This document shows, one piece after another, positions 26,969-36,423 of a DNA stretch of 64,000 nucleotides. How positions within the stretch are numbered: position 1 is the first letter of the stretch; the number at the start of each line of letters is the position of its first letter. Both the position numbers and the translations under genes were made by a program. A model generated the notes under the pieces. That model did no database searches. It saw only the letters and a list, made by a program, of their open reading frames with translations, and was not told the origin of the DNA. This DNA comes from Erythrobacter litoralis HTCC2594 (GTDB lineage: Bacteria; Pseudomonadota; Alphaproteobacteria; Sphingomonadales; Sphingomonadaceae). The stretch covers positions 2,733,501-2,797,500 of the forward strand of contig NC_007722.1 of assembly GCF_000013005.1 (NCBI RefSeq). The letters are read 5' to 3'.

Positions 26969-28966
26969 TCACAACGTTTCGTTATCCGAAATGTCGAGGG
27001 GCTGGAGTATCGTGTTGAGATACGACTTGCGTGCGACCAATCGTTCGCCCCACGGCTGAAGAATCAGCCTCAATAACAACACTATCTCCAGAAAGACCAC
27101 GATGGTCAAGGCTGCGTAGTTGTACTGCGCGGGCAGCCGCAGGAACTCCCCGGTGAAAAAGTAGACCAGTCCGGCCATCCAGCCGACCACGCCGGCGAAG
27201 AGTAACAGGCGCGCCCACACTTCCCGCCGCCCGATCCGGGCCAGCCCGGACCCGCTGGTCGAAGCGCCTTGCCTAAGGTCGCGATTGCGCGCGACGAGAT
27301 AGAGCGCGGCGAACCCGACCCCGACCAGGGTCAGGAACAGCGCGCCGAATTCGAACAGGTCCTGATCGGTCATGTAGCCGCCGAACAGGCTGCGTTCCGA
27401 ATGCGCATAGTCGGCGCCTTTCACGATCAGGTTGTCGAGCGCCATGGCATGCCAGAACACGCCCGGGATCGCGCCGAAGGCCTCGGTCTCGATCGTGTCG
27501 TTGGCGGCCTGGGTGGATAGCCCGATCATCACCAGCGTGTCGGAAAATGCCATGCCGACAAGGTCGGGCGAGGCATCGGCGACCTGTTCGTAAGTGAGCG
27601 AGCGCGAATAGAAGCAAGGCGTTCTGGCGCCCAGATCGATGCCTGCAAACATGCGCCGCACCAATGTCAGCAGCACGCCGTCGGTGTCCTGTGCCGGCTC
27701 GCATTCGTCGGCTGCGTCCAGCGTTTGCGAAATGGCTGCGCGCTCGATCGTGAAGTCGCTCGGGGCGCCGATGCCCCAGATGATTTCAAGCGGCGAGGAG
27801 AAGGCCTGGCTCCATCCCCAGTAGCTCGACCGCCAGTTCGCGCCGTCCGGATCGGGCGGCTCGATCGGCGTGTCGGCGCAGGGCTGGGCGATGCGCTCGT
27901 CATTGGCAGAGTTCGCAGCGATCGCCGCTTCTTCTTCGCAGTAAATGGCGTAGAGCAGCGGGGCTGGATGCAATTGGTAGCGGACGTTTCTGCGCGCCTG
28001 TTCGGATTGCGGCGAGACCAGCGGATAATCGATCTCGCTGTCGTAGCTGACGGAAGCGAGGATCGCGATCTGGCCCAGGGCAGCGAAGCCCGCCGCCGCA
28101 TTGGCTCCGAGTTCGGTTTCCTTGCTGATATCGGCAAACACCAGCGGCAGGCCGCCTGCGCTGCGGATGCACATGGCCTTGGCGACCGGATTGTCCTGGC
28201 AGCGGATATCGTCGCGCCACTTCTCGTAGGCGGTCATCTGCGCAAAGAAATAGAGCATGCAGCGGAAGGGGGACTCGATTTCCGCCCGATTGCCCAATTC
28301 GCAGGCGGCACGTTCGGCCTCGCCGAGCGCCAGCAATTCCTGTCCGGTCAATTGCGGCGGAGCGAACTGGCCGAGGCTCATATCGACGAAGATGGCGCGG
28401 GGCGGCCGGGGCTTTTCGCTGTCGACCCCGTCCTCGGGTTCGTCCATCGCCAGATGGGCGTAGGCGATCTGGTCGACGAGATCGAACATGTCCATCGGGT
28501 CTAGCGTGCGACCGGGGGCCAGCATGTCGAGACCGGTTTCGCCCAGCAGGACCACCGATATGTCCTGCCTGCCGACCGGATCGCCATCCTCGTCGCGACC
28601 GGCTTTGCGGGCTTGCTCCATATAGGTCTGGGCATACACATCCTGCCAGACGGCGCGGCTGCGATCCTCGCTGTCCTCGACGATGCCGAAGGGATTGATG
28701 AGCGTCAGCAGCACTACGATCAGCGCGTGCCAGCCGGCATAAATCAGCGCCCGCTTGGCGATATCCTTACGCAGAAAAAAGCGCAGGGCCTTGAGCAGAC
28801 CGTTGAAGGCAAGGCGGCCGTTGCCAATGAAGCGGGCAAGGGCATTGCGAAATGCAATCCGCTCGTTGTGCCTGCTTGCGTCAGAACCGGACTCGGTCTG
28901 CCTCGCCACGTCGCCGTTCGCCCCCACTGCTGGCTCCAGAATGGCCAATTCGTCGGTGCTAGGCAA
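26969..28966 (-). CDS. CHASE2-domain membrane protein without output domain
   Basis: 665 residues. A cytoplasmic N-terminal part of about 70 residues leads to a first membrane helix near 72-92. A large extracytoplasmic region of about 440 residues follows, with CHASE2 features (ISVVLLGETGLDM, PRAIFVDMSLGQF, and DTLVMIGLSTQAAND at the C-terminal side). Three more helices lie between about 545 and 640. The protein stops some 28 residues after the last helix, so no kinase, GGDEF or cyclase domain is attached. Upstream panC is on the same strand, 69 bases away; downstream are the small secreted protein and the M48 protease. Confidence 0.8.
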   Translation of the reverse strand: MPSTDELAILEPAVGANGDVARQTESGSDASRHNERIAFRNALARFIGNGRLAFNGLLKALRFFLRKDIAKRALIYAGWHALIVVLLTLINPFGIVEDSEDRSRAVWQDVYAQTYMEQARKAGRDEDGDPVGRQDISVVLLGETGLDMLAPGRTLDPMDMFDLVDQIAYAHLAMDEPEDGVDSEKPRPPRAIFVDMSLGQFAPPQLTGQELLALGEAERAACELGNRAEIESPFRCMLYFFAQMTAYEKWRDDIRCQDNPVAKAMCIRSAGGLPLVFADISKETELGANAAAGFAALGQIAILASVSYDSEIDYPLVSPQSEQARRNVRYQLHPAPLLYAIYCEEEAAIAANSANDERIAQPCADTPIEPPDPDGANWRSSYWGWSQAFSSPLEIIWGIGAPSDFTIERAAISQTLDAADECEPAQDTDGVLLTLVRRMFAGIDLGARTPCFYSRSLTYEQVADASPDLVGMAFSDTLVMIGLSTQAANDTIETEAFGAIPGVFWHAMALDNLIVKGADYAHSERSLFGGYMTDQDLFEFGALFLTLVGVGFAALYLVARNRDLRQGASTSGSGLARIGRREVWARLLLFAGVVGWMAGLVYFFTGEFLRLPAQYNYAALTIVVFLEIVLLLRLILQPWGERLVARKSYLNTILQPLDISDNETL

Positions 28967-29035
28967 GTATAGCTGCGCGCCTGCCTCTTTCGGGCACAGT
29001 AAAGCGATTGAGCGGTGTTAGCCCTGGTCGGAATT

Positions 29036-29896
29036 TCAGACCTTGCCTACGGCCATATTGTCGATCAGCCGCGTGCCCCCGATCCGGGCGGCCACCAGCA
29101 GGCGTGCGGGGCGCATGGCAAGCCGCTCGAGCGGCTGCAGGTTCGCAGCATCGGCAAGCGTGGCGTAGTCGACGCTGTCGAAGCCGGCCTGCAGCAGCGC
29201 GGCTTCGAGCGAAGCGAGCGTCGGGGCGACGGCCGCGCCGTTTTCGATCGCTCCGATCGCTTCCTTCATGGCCCGCGGCAGGATCGCGGCGGCTTGGCGA
29301 TGCTCCGGCGAGAGATAGCGGTTGCGGCTCGACATCGCCAGGCCATCTTCCTCGCGCACGGTGGCCACACCGCGGATCGCCGCAACGTGCGGCCGGGTGA
29401 GGTCGAGGTCGCGCGCCATGACGCGGATCACCGCGAGCTGCTGCCAGTCCTTCTCCCCGAAGAAGGCCATGTCGGGCAGCACCTGGTGAAACAGCTTGCA
29501 CACCACGGTGGCGACGCCATCGAAATGCCCCGGCCGATCCGCGCCGCACAGGCCTTCGCTGACGCCGGAAACCGAAATGCTGCTGGCAAAGCCCTCGGGA
29601 TACATTTGTTCGACCGTCGGTGCCCAGACCAAGGCCACTCCTTCGGCTTCCAGCATCGCGCAATCCTCGGCCAGTTGGCGGGGATAGGCATCGAGATCCT
29701 CGTTGGGGCCGAACTGGGTCGGGTTGACGAAGATCGACGCGACGACGTGATCGGCCCGGCCCGCCGCTTCGCGCACCAGCGTCAGATGGCCTTCGTGCAG
29801 AGCGCCCATGGTCGGCACCAGCGCCACCGTGCCCCCGCCCTGGCGGAGCGCGGCGACGGATGTTCTCAACATGTCGAGCCGGTCGATCGTTTGCAC
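29036..29896 (-). CDS. panC: Pantothenate synthetase
   Basis: 286 residues. Joins pantoate and beta-alanine with ATP to give pantothenate for CoA. The adenylate-forming motif [14 protein letters not shown] lies near residues 28-41. [19 protein letters not shown] and [11 protein letters not shown] are the other conserved segments. Divergent from mipZ with 72 bases between starts. Confidence 0.96.
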   Translation of the reverse strand: MQTIDRLDMLRTSVAALRQGGGTVALVPTMGALHEGHLTLVREAAGRADHVVASIFVNPTQFGPNEDLDAYPRQLAEDCAMLEAEGVALVWAPTVEQMYPEGFASSISVSGVSEGLCGADRPGHFDGVATVVCKLFHQVLPDMAFFGEKDWQQLAVIRVMARDLDLTRPHVAAIRGVATVREEDGLAMSSRNRYLSPEHRQAAAILPRAMKEAIGAIENGAAVAPTLASLEAALLQAGFDSVDYATLADAANLQPLERLAMRPARLLVAARIGGTRLIDNMAVGKV

Positions 29897-29968
29897 GGCT
29901 GAGTGGCCTCCCGTATGTTTCCCGGCACCGCCCTAGCGCCCCCGCAACCGCCGAGAAAGGCCCCATTC

Positions 29969-30781
29969 GTGACCGCAACCGCCCCGCACCGCGTCGTCTT
30001 TGCCAATGAGAAGGGCGGGACCGGCAAATCGACCACCGCGGTCCATGTCGCGGTGGCGCTCGCCTACAAGGGCGCGCGGGTGGCGGCGATCGACCTCGAT
30101 CATCGCCAGCGCACCATGCATCGCTATTTCGAGAACCGCAGCGAAACCGAGGCGCGGCGCGGGATCAGCCTGCCCGGCACGCGGTGTGAGGTCTATGATG
30201 GCGAAGACATCGGCGAGCTCGAGGCTTTGGCGGCAGACCTGTCGCGCGAGGCCGATTTCCTGATCTTCGACACGCCCGGCCGCGACGATCCGCTCGCCCG
30301 CCACGCGGCGACCGAGGCCGATACGCTGGTGACGCCGCTCAACGACAGCTTCGTCGATTTCGACCTGATCGGGCAGGTCGATGCCGAGACGTTCAAGGTC
30401 CGCCGCCTGAGCTTCTATGCCGAGCTGATCTGGGAATCGCGGATCAAGCGCAGCAAGGCGACGCTGGAGGAACAGCGGCGCGAGATGGACTGGGTCGTGG
30501 TGCGCAACCGCACCGGCTATACCGAAGCGCGCAACATGCAGCGGATCGAGCGTGCGCTGGCCGAGCTCAGCAAGCGGGTCGGCTTTCGCGTTACCTCCGG
30601 CCTCAGCGAACGGGTGATCTACCGCGAGCTGTTTCCCTCGGGCCTGACTTTGCTCGACAAGGGGCAACTCGGCGATCTGGGCACCAGCCACCTGGTCGCG
30701 CGACAGGAATTGCGCCAGCTGGTGCTGGGTCTCAACCTGCCGATGCCTGCCGCCGCGCAGCCAGCGCTCGAACTCGCCTGA
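29969..30781 (+). CDS. mipZ: MipZ-like ParA/Mrp ATPase, division-site positioning
   Basis: 270 residues. The deviant Walker A NEKGGTGKSTTAVHVAVALA near the N terminus, IDLDHRQRTMHRYFENR and FLIFDTPGRDD are the MipZ signature. In Caulobacter MipZ binds near ParB and inhibits FtsZ away from mid-cell; the same role is inferred. I chose the GTG start preceded by GAAAGG eight bases away; the longest frame adds 22 unlikely residues. Followed after six bases by the DnaJ-domain gene. Confidence 0.9.
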   Translation: MTATAPHRVVFANEKGGTGKSTTAVHVAVALAYKGARVAAIDLDHRQRTMHRYFENRSETEARRGISLPGTRCEVYDGEDIGELEALAADLSREADFLIFDTPGRDDPLARHAATEADTLVTPLNDSFVDFDLIGQVDAETFKVRRLSFYAELIWESRIKRSKATLEEQRREMDWVVVRNRTGYTEARNMQRIERALAELSKRVGFRVTSGLSERVIYRELFPSGLTLLDKGQLGDLGTSHLVARQELRQLVLGLNLPMPAAAQPALELA

Positions 30782-30787
30782 CCCGCG

Positions 30788-31087
30788 ATGCTGCGGCTGC
30801 TGATCCTTGCCGCGATCGTGTCGCTGGTCTGCCGCTGGACGCTCGGGAAATGGCCGTGGGAGTATCTCGGGATCGGCGGCTCGACCCGCGATCGGGCGCT
30901 GGAGCGCGCACGGCGCTTGCTTGGCGTCGCGCCCGGTGCCAACAGAAATGACATAATCGCCGCGCACAAGCGGCTGGTCGCCATGGTCCATCCCGACCGG
31001 GGCGGCTCGAACGAGCAGGTGCACGAGGCGAATGCCGCGCGCGACTTGCTCCTGGACGAAGCAAGCAAGGACCTTCCCCCGCGATGA
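30788..31087 (+). CDS. Short membrane-anchored DnaJ-domain protein
   Basis: 99 residues. Residues 3-22 form a hydrophobic N-terminal segment, and residues from about 45 to 95 make a J domain with the diagnostic HPDRGGSNEQVHEANAARD. It lacks the Gly/Phe and zinc-finger regions of full DnaJ. It could recruit DnaK to the membrane (inference). Its stop overlaps the next gene's ATG by four bases. Confidence 0.85.
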   Translation: MLRLLILAAIVSLVCRWTLGKWPWEYLGIGGSTRDRALERARRLLGVAPGANRNDIIAAHKRLVAMVHPDRGGSNEQVHEANAARDLLLDEASKDLPPR

Positions 31088-32493
31088 GCCACACATTCGA
31101 TCCCACCATCCTTCGCGAATACGACATTCGCGGAGTCATCGGCGAGACACTGGAGGCCGACGATGCACGCGCCATCGGGCGCAGTTTCGGATCGATGCTG
31201 CGCCGTGCCGGCGGGTCGACCGTGGCGGTCGGTTACGACGGGCGGGTCAGTTCGCCCATGCTCGAACATGCGCTGGTCGAAGGGCTCGCGGCGAGCGGCT
31301 GCAACGTGGTTCGGATTGGTATGGGCGCGACGCCGATGCTCTATTTCGCCGAAGCCTCAAGCGAACAGGTGGATGGCGGCATTCAGATAACTGGCAGCCA
31401 CAATCCCCCCAATTACAACGGCTTCAAGATGGTATTCCAGGGGCGACCGTTCTTCGGACGGGACATCCAGGATCTCGGGGCCGTCTCCGCAGCGGGGGAC
31501 TGGATGGACGGCACCGGGTCGATCGCCGATCTCGACATCCTCGACACCTATGTCACGCGGATGCTTGCAGCCCTCGACGGGATCGACGGGGAGGCCCTGG
31601 CCGGGATGAAGATCGGCTGGGACGCTGGCAACGGCGCGGCCGGCCCCGCGCTCGAAAAGCTGGTTGCGCGGCTGCCGGGGGAGCATCATCTGCTGTTCAC
31701 TGAAGTCGACGGACATTTTCCCAATCACCATCCTGATCCAACGGTCGAAGCCAACCTGGCCGACCTCAAGGCACTCGTCGCCGGGAAGAATCTCGACTTC
31801 GGAGTGGCTTTCGACGGCGATGGCGACCGGATCGGCGCGATCGACGGCGAAGGCCGGGTCATCTGGGGGGACCAGCTGCTAATGATTTACGCCGAGGATC
31901 TCCTCGGAAGACTACCTAACGCCACGATTATCGCCGATGTTAAGGCCAGCCGCGCGCTGTTCGACCATGTCGAGAAGCACGGCGGGTCGCCGGTCATGTG
32001 GAAGACCGGGCATTCGCTGATTAAGTCCAAAATGAAGGAAACTGGCAGCCCGCTGGCGGGTGAAATGAGCGGCCATGTCTTTTTCGCCGATACCTATTAC
32101 GGCTTCGATGATGCGCTCTATGCCGGACTGCGGCTGATGGCGGCGAGCGCGCGGCTGGGCAAATCGGTGACGCAATTGCGCAGCGATATGCCGCAGATGA
32201 TCAACACGCCCGAAATGCGTTTCCAGGTCGATGAAAGCCGCAAGTTCGCCGCCATCGATGAAGTGAAGCAACGTCTCGGCAGCGGTGCGGACGGGGTCGA
32301 GGTCAACGATACCGACGGCGTGCGCGTAACCACTCCGGACGGCTGGTGGCTGCTGCGCGCCTCCAATACGCAGGATGTGCTGGTCGCCCGCGCCGAAGGC
32401 GACAGCGAAAAAGCCGTCGAGCGGCTGATGGCGCAGATCGACGAGCAACTGGCGCTCTCGGGTCTCGAACGGGGCGAGAGCGCCGGACACTAG
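31084..32493 (+). CDS. Phosphomannomutase/phosphoglucomutase
   Basis: 469-residue alpha-D-phosphohexomutase. Domain 1 holds the phosphoserine loop TGSHNPPNYNGFKMV. The metal-binding loop reads FDGDGDRIGAID. The substrate loop GEMSGHVFFAD and the C-terminal phosphate-binding loop LLRASNTQDVLV complete the family set. It interconverts hexose 1- and 6-phosphates for envelope sugar synthesis; preference for mannose or glucose cannot be settled here. Coupled to the DnaJ-domain gene by ATGA overlap. Confidence 0.93.
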   Translation: MSHTFDPTILREYDIRGVIGETLEADDARAIGRSFGSMLRRAGGSTVAVGYDGRVSSPMLEHALVEGLAASGCNVVRIGMGATPMLYFAEASSEQVDGGIQITGSHNPPNYNGFKMVFQGRPFFGRDIQDLGAVSAAGDWMDGTGSIADLDILDTYVTRMLAALDGIDGEALAGMKIGWDAGNGAAGPALEKLVARLPGEHHLLFTEVDGHFPNHHPDPTVEANLADLKALVAGKNLDFGVAFDGDGDRIGAIDGEGRVIWGDQLLMIYAEDLLGRLPNATIIADVKASRALFDHVEKHGGSPVMWKTGHSLIKSKMKETGSPLAGEMSGHVFFADTYYGFDDALYAGLRLMAASARLGKSVTQLRSDMPQMINTPEMRFQVDESRKFAAIDEVKQRLGSGADGVEVNDTDGVRVTTPDGWWLLRASNTQDVLVARAEGDSEKAVERLMAQIDEQLALSGLERGESAGH

Positions 32494-32520
32494 GACCACA
32501 TTTGAGGGAAGGCCGCAGTC

Positions 32521-33384
32521 ATGATCCGCAAGATAATATTCGCACCGCTCGCCAGTTTCGCGCTGGCCACGGCAGTCCCGGCATTGGCACAGGACGATTT
32601 CGCTGACTCGGAGGGACCCAATCCCGAGCAGATGGAAGCCATGATGCAGATGTTCGGCAATATGTTTCAGGCCGAACCGCTGACGCCCGAGCAGGAGGCG
32701 CGCCTGCCCGCCGCGCAGGCGCTGGTCCTGCAGGTCATGCCCGACGGTTTCTATGCCGAGCTGATGCGCAAGACGATGGGCAGCGTGCTCGATCCGATCT
32801 TGTCGATGATCGCCGGGCCCGAGGGTGCGGACCTGGTGCTGGCCAAGCGGCTGGCGGTCGATCCGGATACGTTCGAAGGCATCGACGAGGCGGTGAAGAT
32901 GGAAATCGTCACCATTCTCGATCCGGGCTACACCGAGCGCGGCAAAGTGATGACCGAGGCTTTCACCACGGCCATGTCGGGCGCGTTCGCGCAGATCGAG
33001 CCGCCGATGCGCGATGGGCTGGCGCGGGCCTATGCCGTTCGGTTCGACGAGCAGCAACTGGCCGACATCGCGGCCTTCTTCGCCACCGACACCGGCGCGC
33101 TCTATGCCAACGAATCAATGGCGCTGTTCGCCGATCCGCAGGTCATGTCGGCCAGCATGCAGGCGATGCCGGCGATGATGGGCAGCTTCACCAATATGGA
33201 AACGCTCATCACGGAAGCGATGAACAGTCTGCCGGCCGAGCGCGGCTACAACGATTTGAGCGACGCCGACCGCGCACGGCTCGGCGAATTGCTCGGCCTT
33301 TCGGGCGATGACCTGCGCGAAGCGATCATTGCGCCCAAGAAGCCCGACGAGACGATGGAGGCCGAGACCTCCGGCGAGAGCTGA
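32521..33384 (+). CDS. Secreted helical protein, DUF2059-like
   Basis: 287 residues with signal peptide (1-23, ending VPALAQ). It is helical and Met-rich, with EALAYAVRFDEQQLADIAAFFATDTGALYANES, seen here as two parts around residues 160-200, the pattern shared by DUF2059 proteins. Acidic C terminus. No catalytic motif is seen. Stands between the hexomutase (27 bases) and the helicase; role unknown. Confidence 0.7.
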   Translation: MIRKIIFAPLASFALATAVPALAQDDFADSEGPNPEQMEAMMQMFGNMFQAEPLTPEQEARLPAAQALVLQVMPDGFYAELMRKTMGSVLDPILSMIAGPEGADLVLAKRLAVDPDTFEGIDEAVKMEIVTILDPGYTERGKVMTEAFTTAMSGAFAQIEPPMRDGLARAYAVRFDEQQLADIAAFFATDTGALYANESMALFADPQVMSASMQAMPAMMGSFTNMETLITEAMNSLPAERGYNDLSDADRARLGELLGLSGDDLREAIIAPKKPDETMEAETSGES

Positions 33385-33430
33385 TCGCCGCTTGCGGAAC
33401 CAGGCGCGCACCTGCATCGCTTGACTGGTG

Positions 33431-35887
33431 ATGCAGGCCGAAATTCCTCCTGAAATTGCCGACTGGTTCGCTGGGCGCGGCTGGCGCGTGCGGCGGCACC
33501 AGGCGGAAATGCTGGCTGCCGCCGACAGCGGCAAGCATGCGCTGCTGGTGGCCGATACCGGCGCGGGCAAGACGCTCGGCGGGTTTTTGCCGACACTGGC
33601 AGATTTCTGTCCGTCGCGGCTCGGCGATGCAGCGCCGCCGGAGGGGTTGCATACGCTCTACGTATCGCCGCTGAAGGCGCTGGCGCACGATGTGCAGCGC
33701 AATCTCGTGACCCCGGTCGAAGAAATGGGGCTGCCGATCCGGATCGAGACGCGCAGCGGGGACACGCCCTCCGATCGCAAGAAGCGGCAGCGCAGCAAGC
33801 CGCCGCATATCCTGCTGACGACGCCGGAGAGCCTGTCGCTGCTGCTGAGCTATCCCGACAGCTTCGACCTGTTCGCCTCGCTCAAGCGGATCGTCATCGA
33901 TGAAGTGCACGCCTTCGCCACCGGCAAGCGCGGGGACCTGCTGGCGCTCAGCCTGGCACGGCTGCAGGCGATCGCGCCGCAGCTCCAGCGGGTGGCGCTG
34001 TCCGCGACGCTGGCCAATCCGGAGGGCTTTCGCGAATGGCTTGCGCCCCTGAAAACAGGCGACGTCGGAGAGATCGACACGGTCGCGTTGGTGGAGGGAG
34101 AGCCAGGTGCCCCGGCCGAGGTCGAAATCCTGCTGCCGGAAGAAGAGCGGGTCCCCTGGGGCGGCCATGCCGCGACCTGGGCGATCCCGCAACTTTACGA
34201 TCTGGTGCGCGCCAATCGCACCACGCTGATATTCACGAACACGCGTTTTCTGGCCGAGTATACCTTCCAGAACCTGTGGGACGTCAACGAGGATACGCTT
34301 CCGATAGGGATCCATCACGGCTCGCTCAGCCGCGAGGCGCGGCGCAAGGTCGAAGGCGCGATGGCGCGCGGCGAATTGCGCGCGTTGGTAGCGACGGCGA
34401 GCCTCGATCTGGGGGTCGACTGGGGCGACATCGATTGCGTGGTGCAGATGGGCGCGCCCAAGGGTTCGTCGCGGCTGCTGCAACGCGTGGGCCGCGCCAA
34501 TCACCGGCTCGACCAGCCCAGCCGCGCGGTGCTGGTGCCGGGCAATCGGTTCGAATTCCTTGAAGCGCAGGCCGCCAAGGACGCTGTCGATGCCGGTATG
34601 CGCGACGGGGAGGAGTTTCGCCCTGGCGGGCTGGACGTGCTCGCCCAGCATGTCATGGCCTGCGCGTGCGCCGCGCCGTTCGACGAAGATGAATTGCTTG
34701 CCGAGATCCGTTCTTCGCTCGCCTACGCTTGGGTCGACGAGACAGTTTTTCAGCGCGTGCTCGAATTCGTCGCGACCGGCGGATATGCGCTCAAGGCCTA
34801 CGACAAGTTTCGCCGGATCGTGCGCGACAGGAGCGGTACCTGGCGGCTGACGCATCCGGAAAATGCGGCCAGGCACCGCTTGAACGCAGGCATCATCATC
34901 GATGGCGAGATGTTGCAGGTGCGCTTTCGCAACGGCCGCTCGCTGGGCAAGGTAGAGGAACGCTTTGCCATCGCGCTGAAGCCGGGCGACACGTTCTCGT
35001 TTGCCGGGCAAGCGCTGGAAGTCGAGCAGTTGCGCGACATGGAAGTGATCGTCCGTGCGAGCAAGAAATCGGCGATGATCCCCAGCTACGGCGGCGCGCG
35101 CATGCCGCTCACGACGCATCTTGCAGACCGGGTGCGCGCAATGCTGGTCGACCGGCCGGGTTGGGCGCGCTTTCCCGATGATGTGCGCGAATGGCTGGAA
35201 GTGCAGGACTGGCGCAGCCAGCTGCCCGGGCCCGACAACCTGCTGGTCGAATCCTTTCCCCATGCCCAGCGGCATTACAGCGTCTATTACACTTTTGCCG
35301 GCTGGAACGCGAACCAGTCGCTCGGGATGCTGGTCACGCAGCGCATGGAAGATCGCGGGCTGATGCCGGGTGCCTTCGTGGCCAATGACTATTCGCTCGC
35401 CGTATGGGGTCTCAAGCCGGTGAAGGATCCGGCGCCGCTCCTCTCGCCCGACATTCTCACGGACGAATTCGTTTCGTGGGTTCAGGAATCGCACCTTTTG
35501 CGGCGGTCATTCCGTGAAGTGGCGGTGATCGGCGGGCTGGTCGAGCGGCAACAGCCGGGGAAGCGCAAGTCGGGCAAGCAGGTCACATTCTCGACGGACC
35601 TGATCTACGATGTGCTGAAGAAATACGAGCCGGATCATGTGCTGCTGGAGGCGGCCTGGGCAGATGCGCGCGAACGGCTGACCGATATCGGTCGCCTGCA
35701 GACAGTTCTCGAACAATCGCAGGACCAGCTGGTCCATGTCGAGCTCGAGCGCGTCAGCCCGCTCGCGGTGCCGGTGATGGTGATAATCGGGCGCGAGAGC
35801 TTGCCGCAGGGCGCGGTCGACGACGAACTGCTGCTGGAAGCGGAAAGCATTGCCGCCGCTGCCATGCGGGTGGACGACCTGCCCTAG
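33431..35887 (+). CDS. Lhr-like DEXH-box helicase, ligase-associated DNA-damage-response type
   Basis: 818 residues of superfamily 2. Walker A is ADTGAGKTLGGFLP and Walker B is IVIDEVHAF, giving DEVH. Motif III is SATLANP and motif VI is QRVGRANHRLDQPS. The N-terminal helicase core is followed by an Lhr-type winged-helix and beta region (KSAMIPSYGGARMPL). In many bacteria this helicase sits beside an ATP-dependent ligase and an exonuclease; none is visible here. GTG one codon upstream is an alternative start. Confidence 0.87.
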   Translation: MQAEIPPEIADWFAGRGWRVRRHQAEMLAAADSGKHALLVADTGAGKTLGGFLPTLADFCPSRLGDAAPPEGLHTLYVSPLKALAHDVQRNLVTPVEEMGLPIRIETRSGDTPSDRKKRQRSKPPHILLTTPESLSLLLSYPDSFDLFASLKRIVIDEVHAFATGKRGDLLALSLARLQAIAPQLQRVALSATLANPEGFREWLAPLKTGDVGEIDTVALVEGEPGAPAEVEILLPEEERVPWGGHAATWAIPQLYDLVRANRTTLIFTNTRFLAEYTFQNLWDVNEDTLPIGIHHGSLSREARRKVEGAMARGELRALVATASLDLGVDWGDIDCVVQMGAPKGSSRLLQRVGRANHRLDQPSRAVLVPGNRFEFLEAQAAKDAVDAGMRDGEEFRPGGLDVLAQHVMACACAAPFDEDELLAEIRSSLAYAWVDETVFQRVLEFVATGGYALKAYDKFRRIVRDRSGTWRLTHPENAARHRLNAGIIIDGEMLQVRFRNGRSLGKVEERFAIALKPGDTFSFAGQALEVEQLRDMEVIVRASKKSAMIPSYGGARMPLTTHLADRVRAMLVDRPGWARFPDDVREWLEVQDWRSQLPGPDNLLVESFPHAQRHYSVYYTFAGWNANQSLGMLVTQRMEDRGLMPGAFVANDYSLAVWGLKPVKDPAPLLSPDILTDEFVSWVQESHLLRRSFREVAVIGGLVERQQPGKRKSGKQVTFSTDLIYDVLKKYEPDHVLLEAAWADARERLTDIGRLQTVLEQSQDQLVHVELERVSPLAVPVMVIIGRESLPQGAVDDELLLEAESIAAAAMRVDDLP

Positions 35888-35904
35888 TCAGGGGCGGAGA
35901 GCCT

Positions 35905-36423
35905 TCACTCGAACCACAGGTCGCACTCCCGGTAGTCGGGGGCGACCAGCCGCTCGAAATCGGGCGGGTTCTCGTAATCGGCGAAGCGCTGGATTTCACT
36001 GAAACGGAAACACCCGTCGATTGCGCCTTCCCGGTGCACGATCGCGAGCAGACCGAGCGCATCGCCATACGCGACGTCGTGTTGGGGGTGAAAGAGTAGC
36101 GCGCCTTGCGGGCTGCGCTGTCCGCTTTCGGACAGGATTGCGCGCAACTGCTCCTCGGTGACCGGATGCCCGTTCCAGCGGATCGTGCCTTCGGCATCGA
36201 GGTCGAGCAGGTCGTAGGACGGCGTGAGGACCCCGATGGTGTCGCGGGGCAGCGGGGCCGGCAGGCCGACTAGCAGCGCGTGGGGCGGATTGACATAGGC
36301 GCCCATGCAGAGCGCTGCGGCGATCAGCCAGACGGCGGCGAGCGGCGCGAGACTGGGGCGCGCGATGGGTGCGCCATGATCGAACCTGCGCCGCGGGGTT
36401 CGCGGCCGTAACTTACGGGGCAC
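35905..36423 (-). CDS. Degenerate ExbD/TolR-like membrane protein
   Basis: 172 residues from a GTG that overlaps the preceding exbD stop. After a basic leader there is one membrane segment (APLAAVWLIAAALCMGAYV) and a periplasmic part with DAEGTIRWNGHPVTEEQLRAIL, which resembles the ExbD periplasmic domain. The membrane aspartate conserved in the three neighbouring ExbD proteins (TPLIDV, TPLVDV, TPFIDV) is Ala here, so the protein cannot use the normal proton path. Tail-to-tail with the helicase gene. Confidence 0.7.
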   Translation of the reverse strand: MPRKLRPRTPRRRFDHGAPIARPSLAPLAAVWLIAAALCMGAYVNPPHALLVGLPAPLPRDTIGVLTPSYDLLDLDAEGTIRWNGHPVTEEQLRAILSESGQRSPQGALLFHPQHDVAYGDALGLLAIVHREGAIDGCFRFSEIQRFADYENPPDFERLVAPDYRECDLWFE

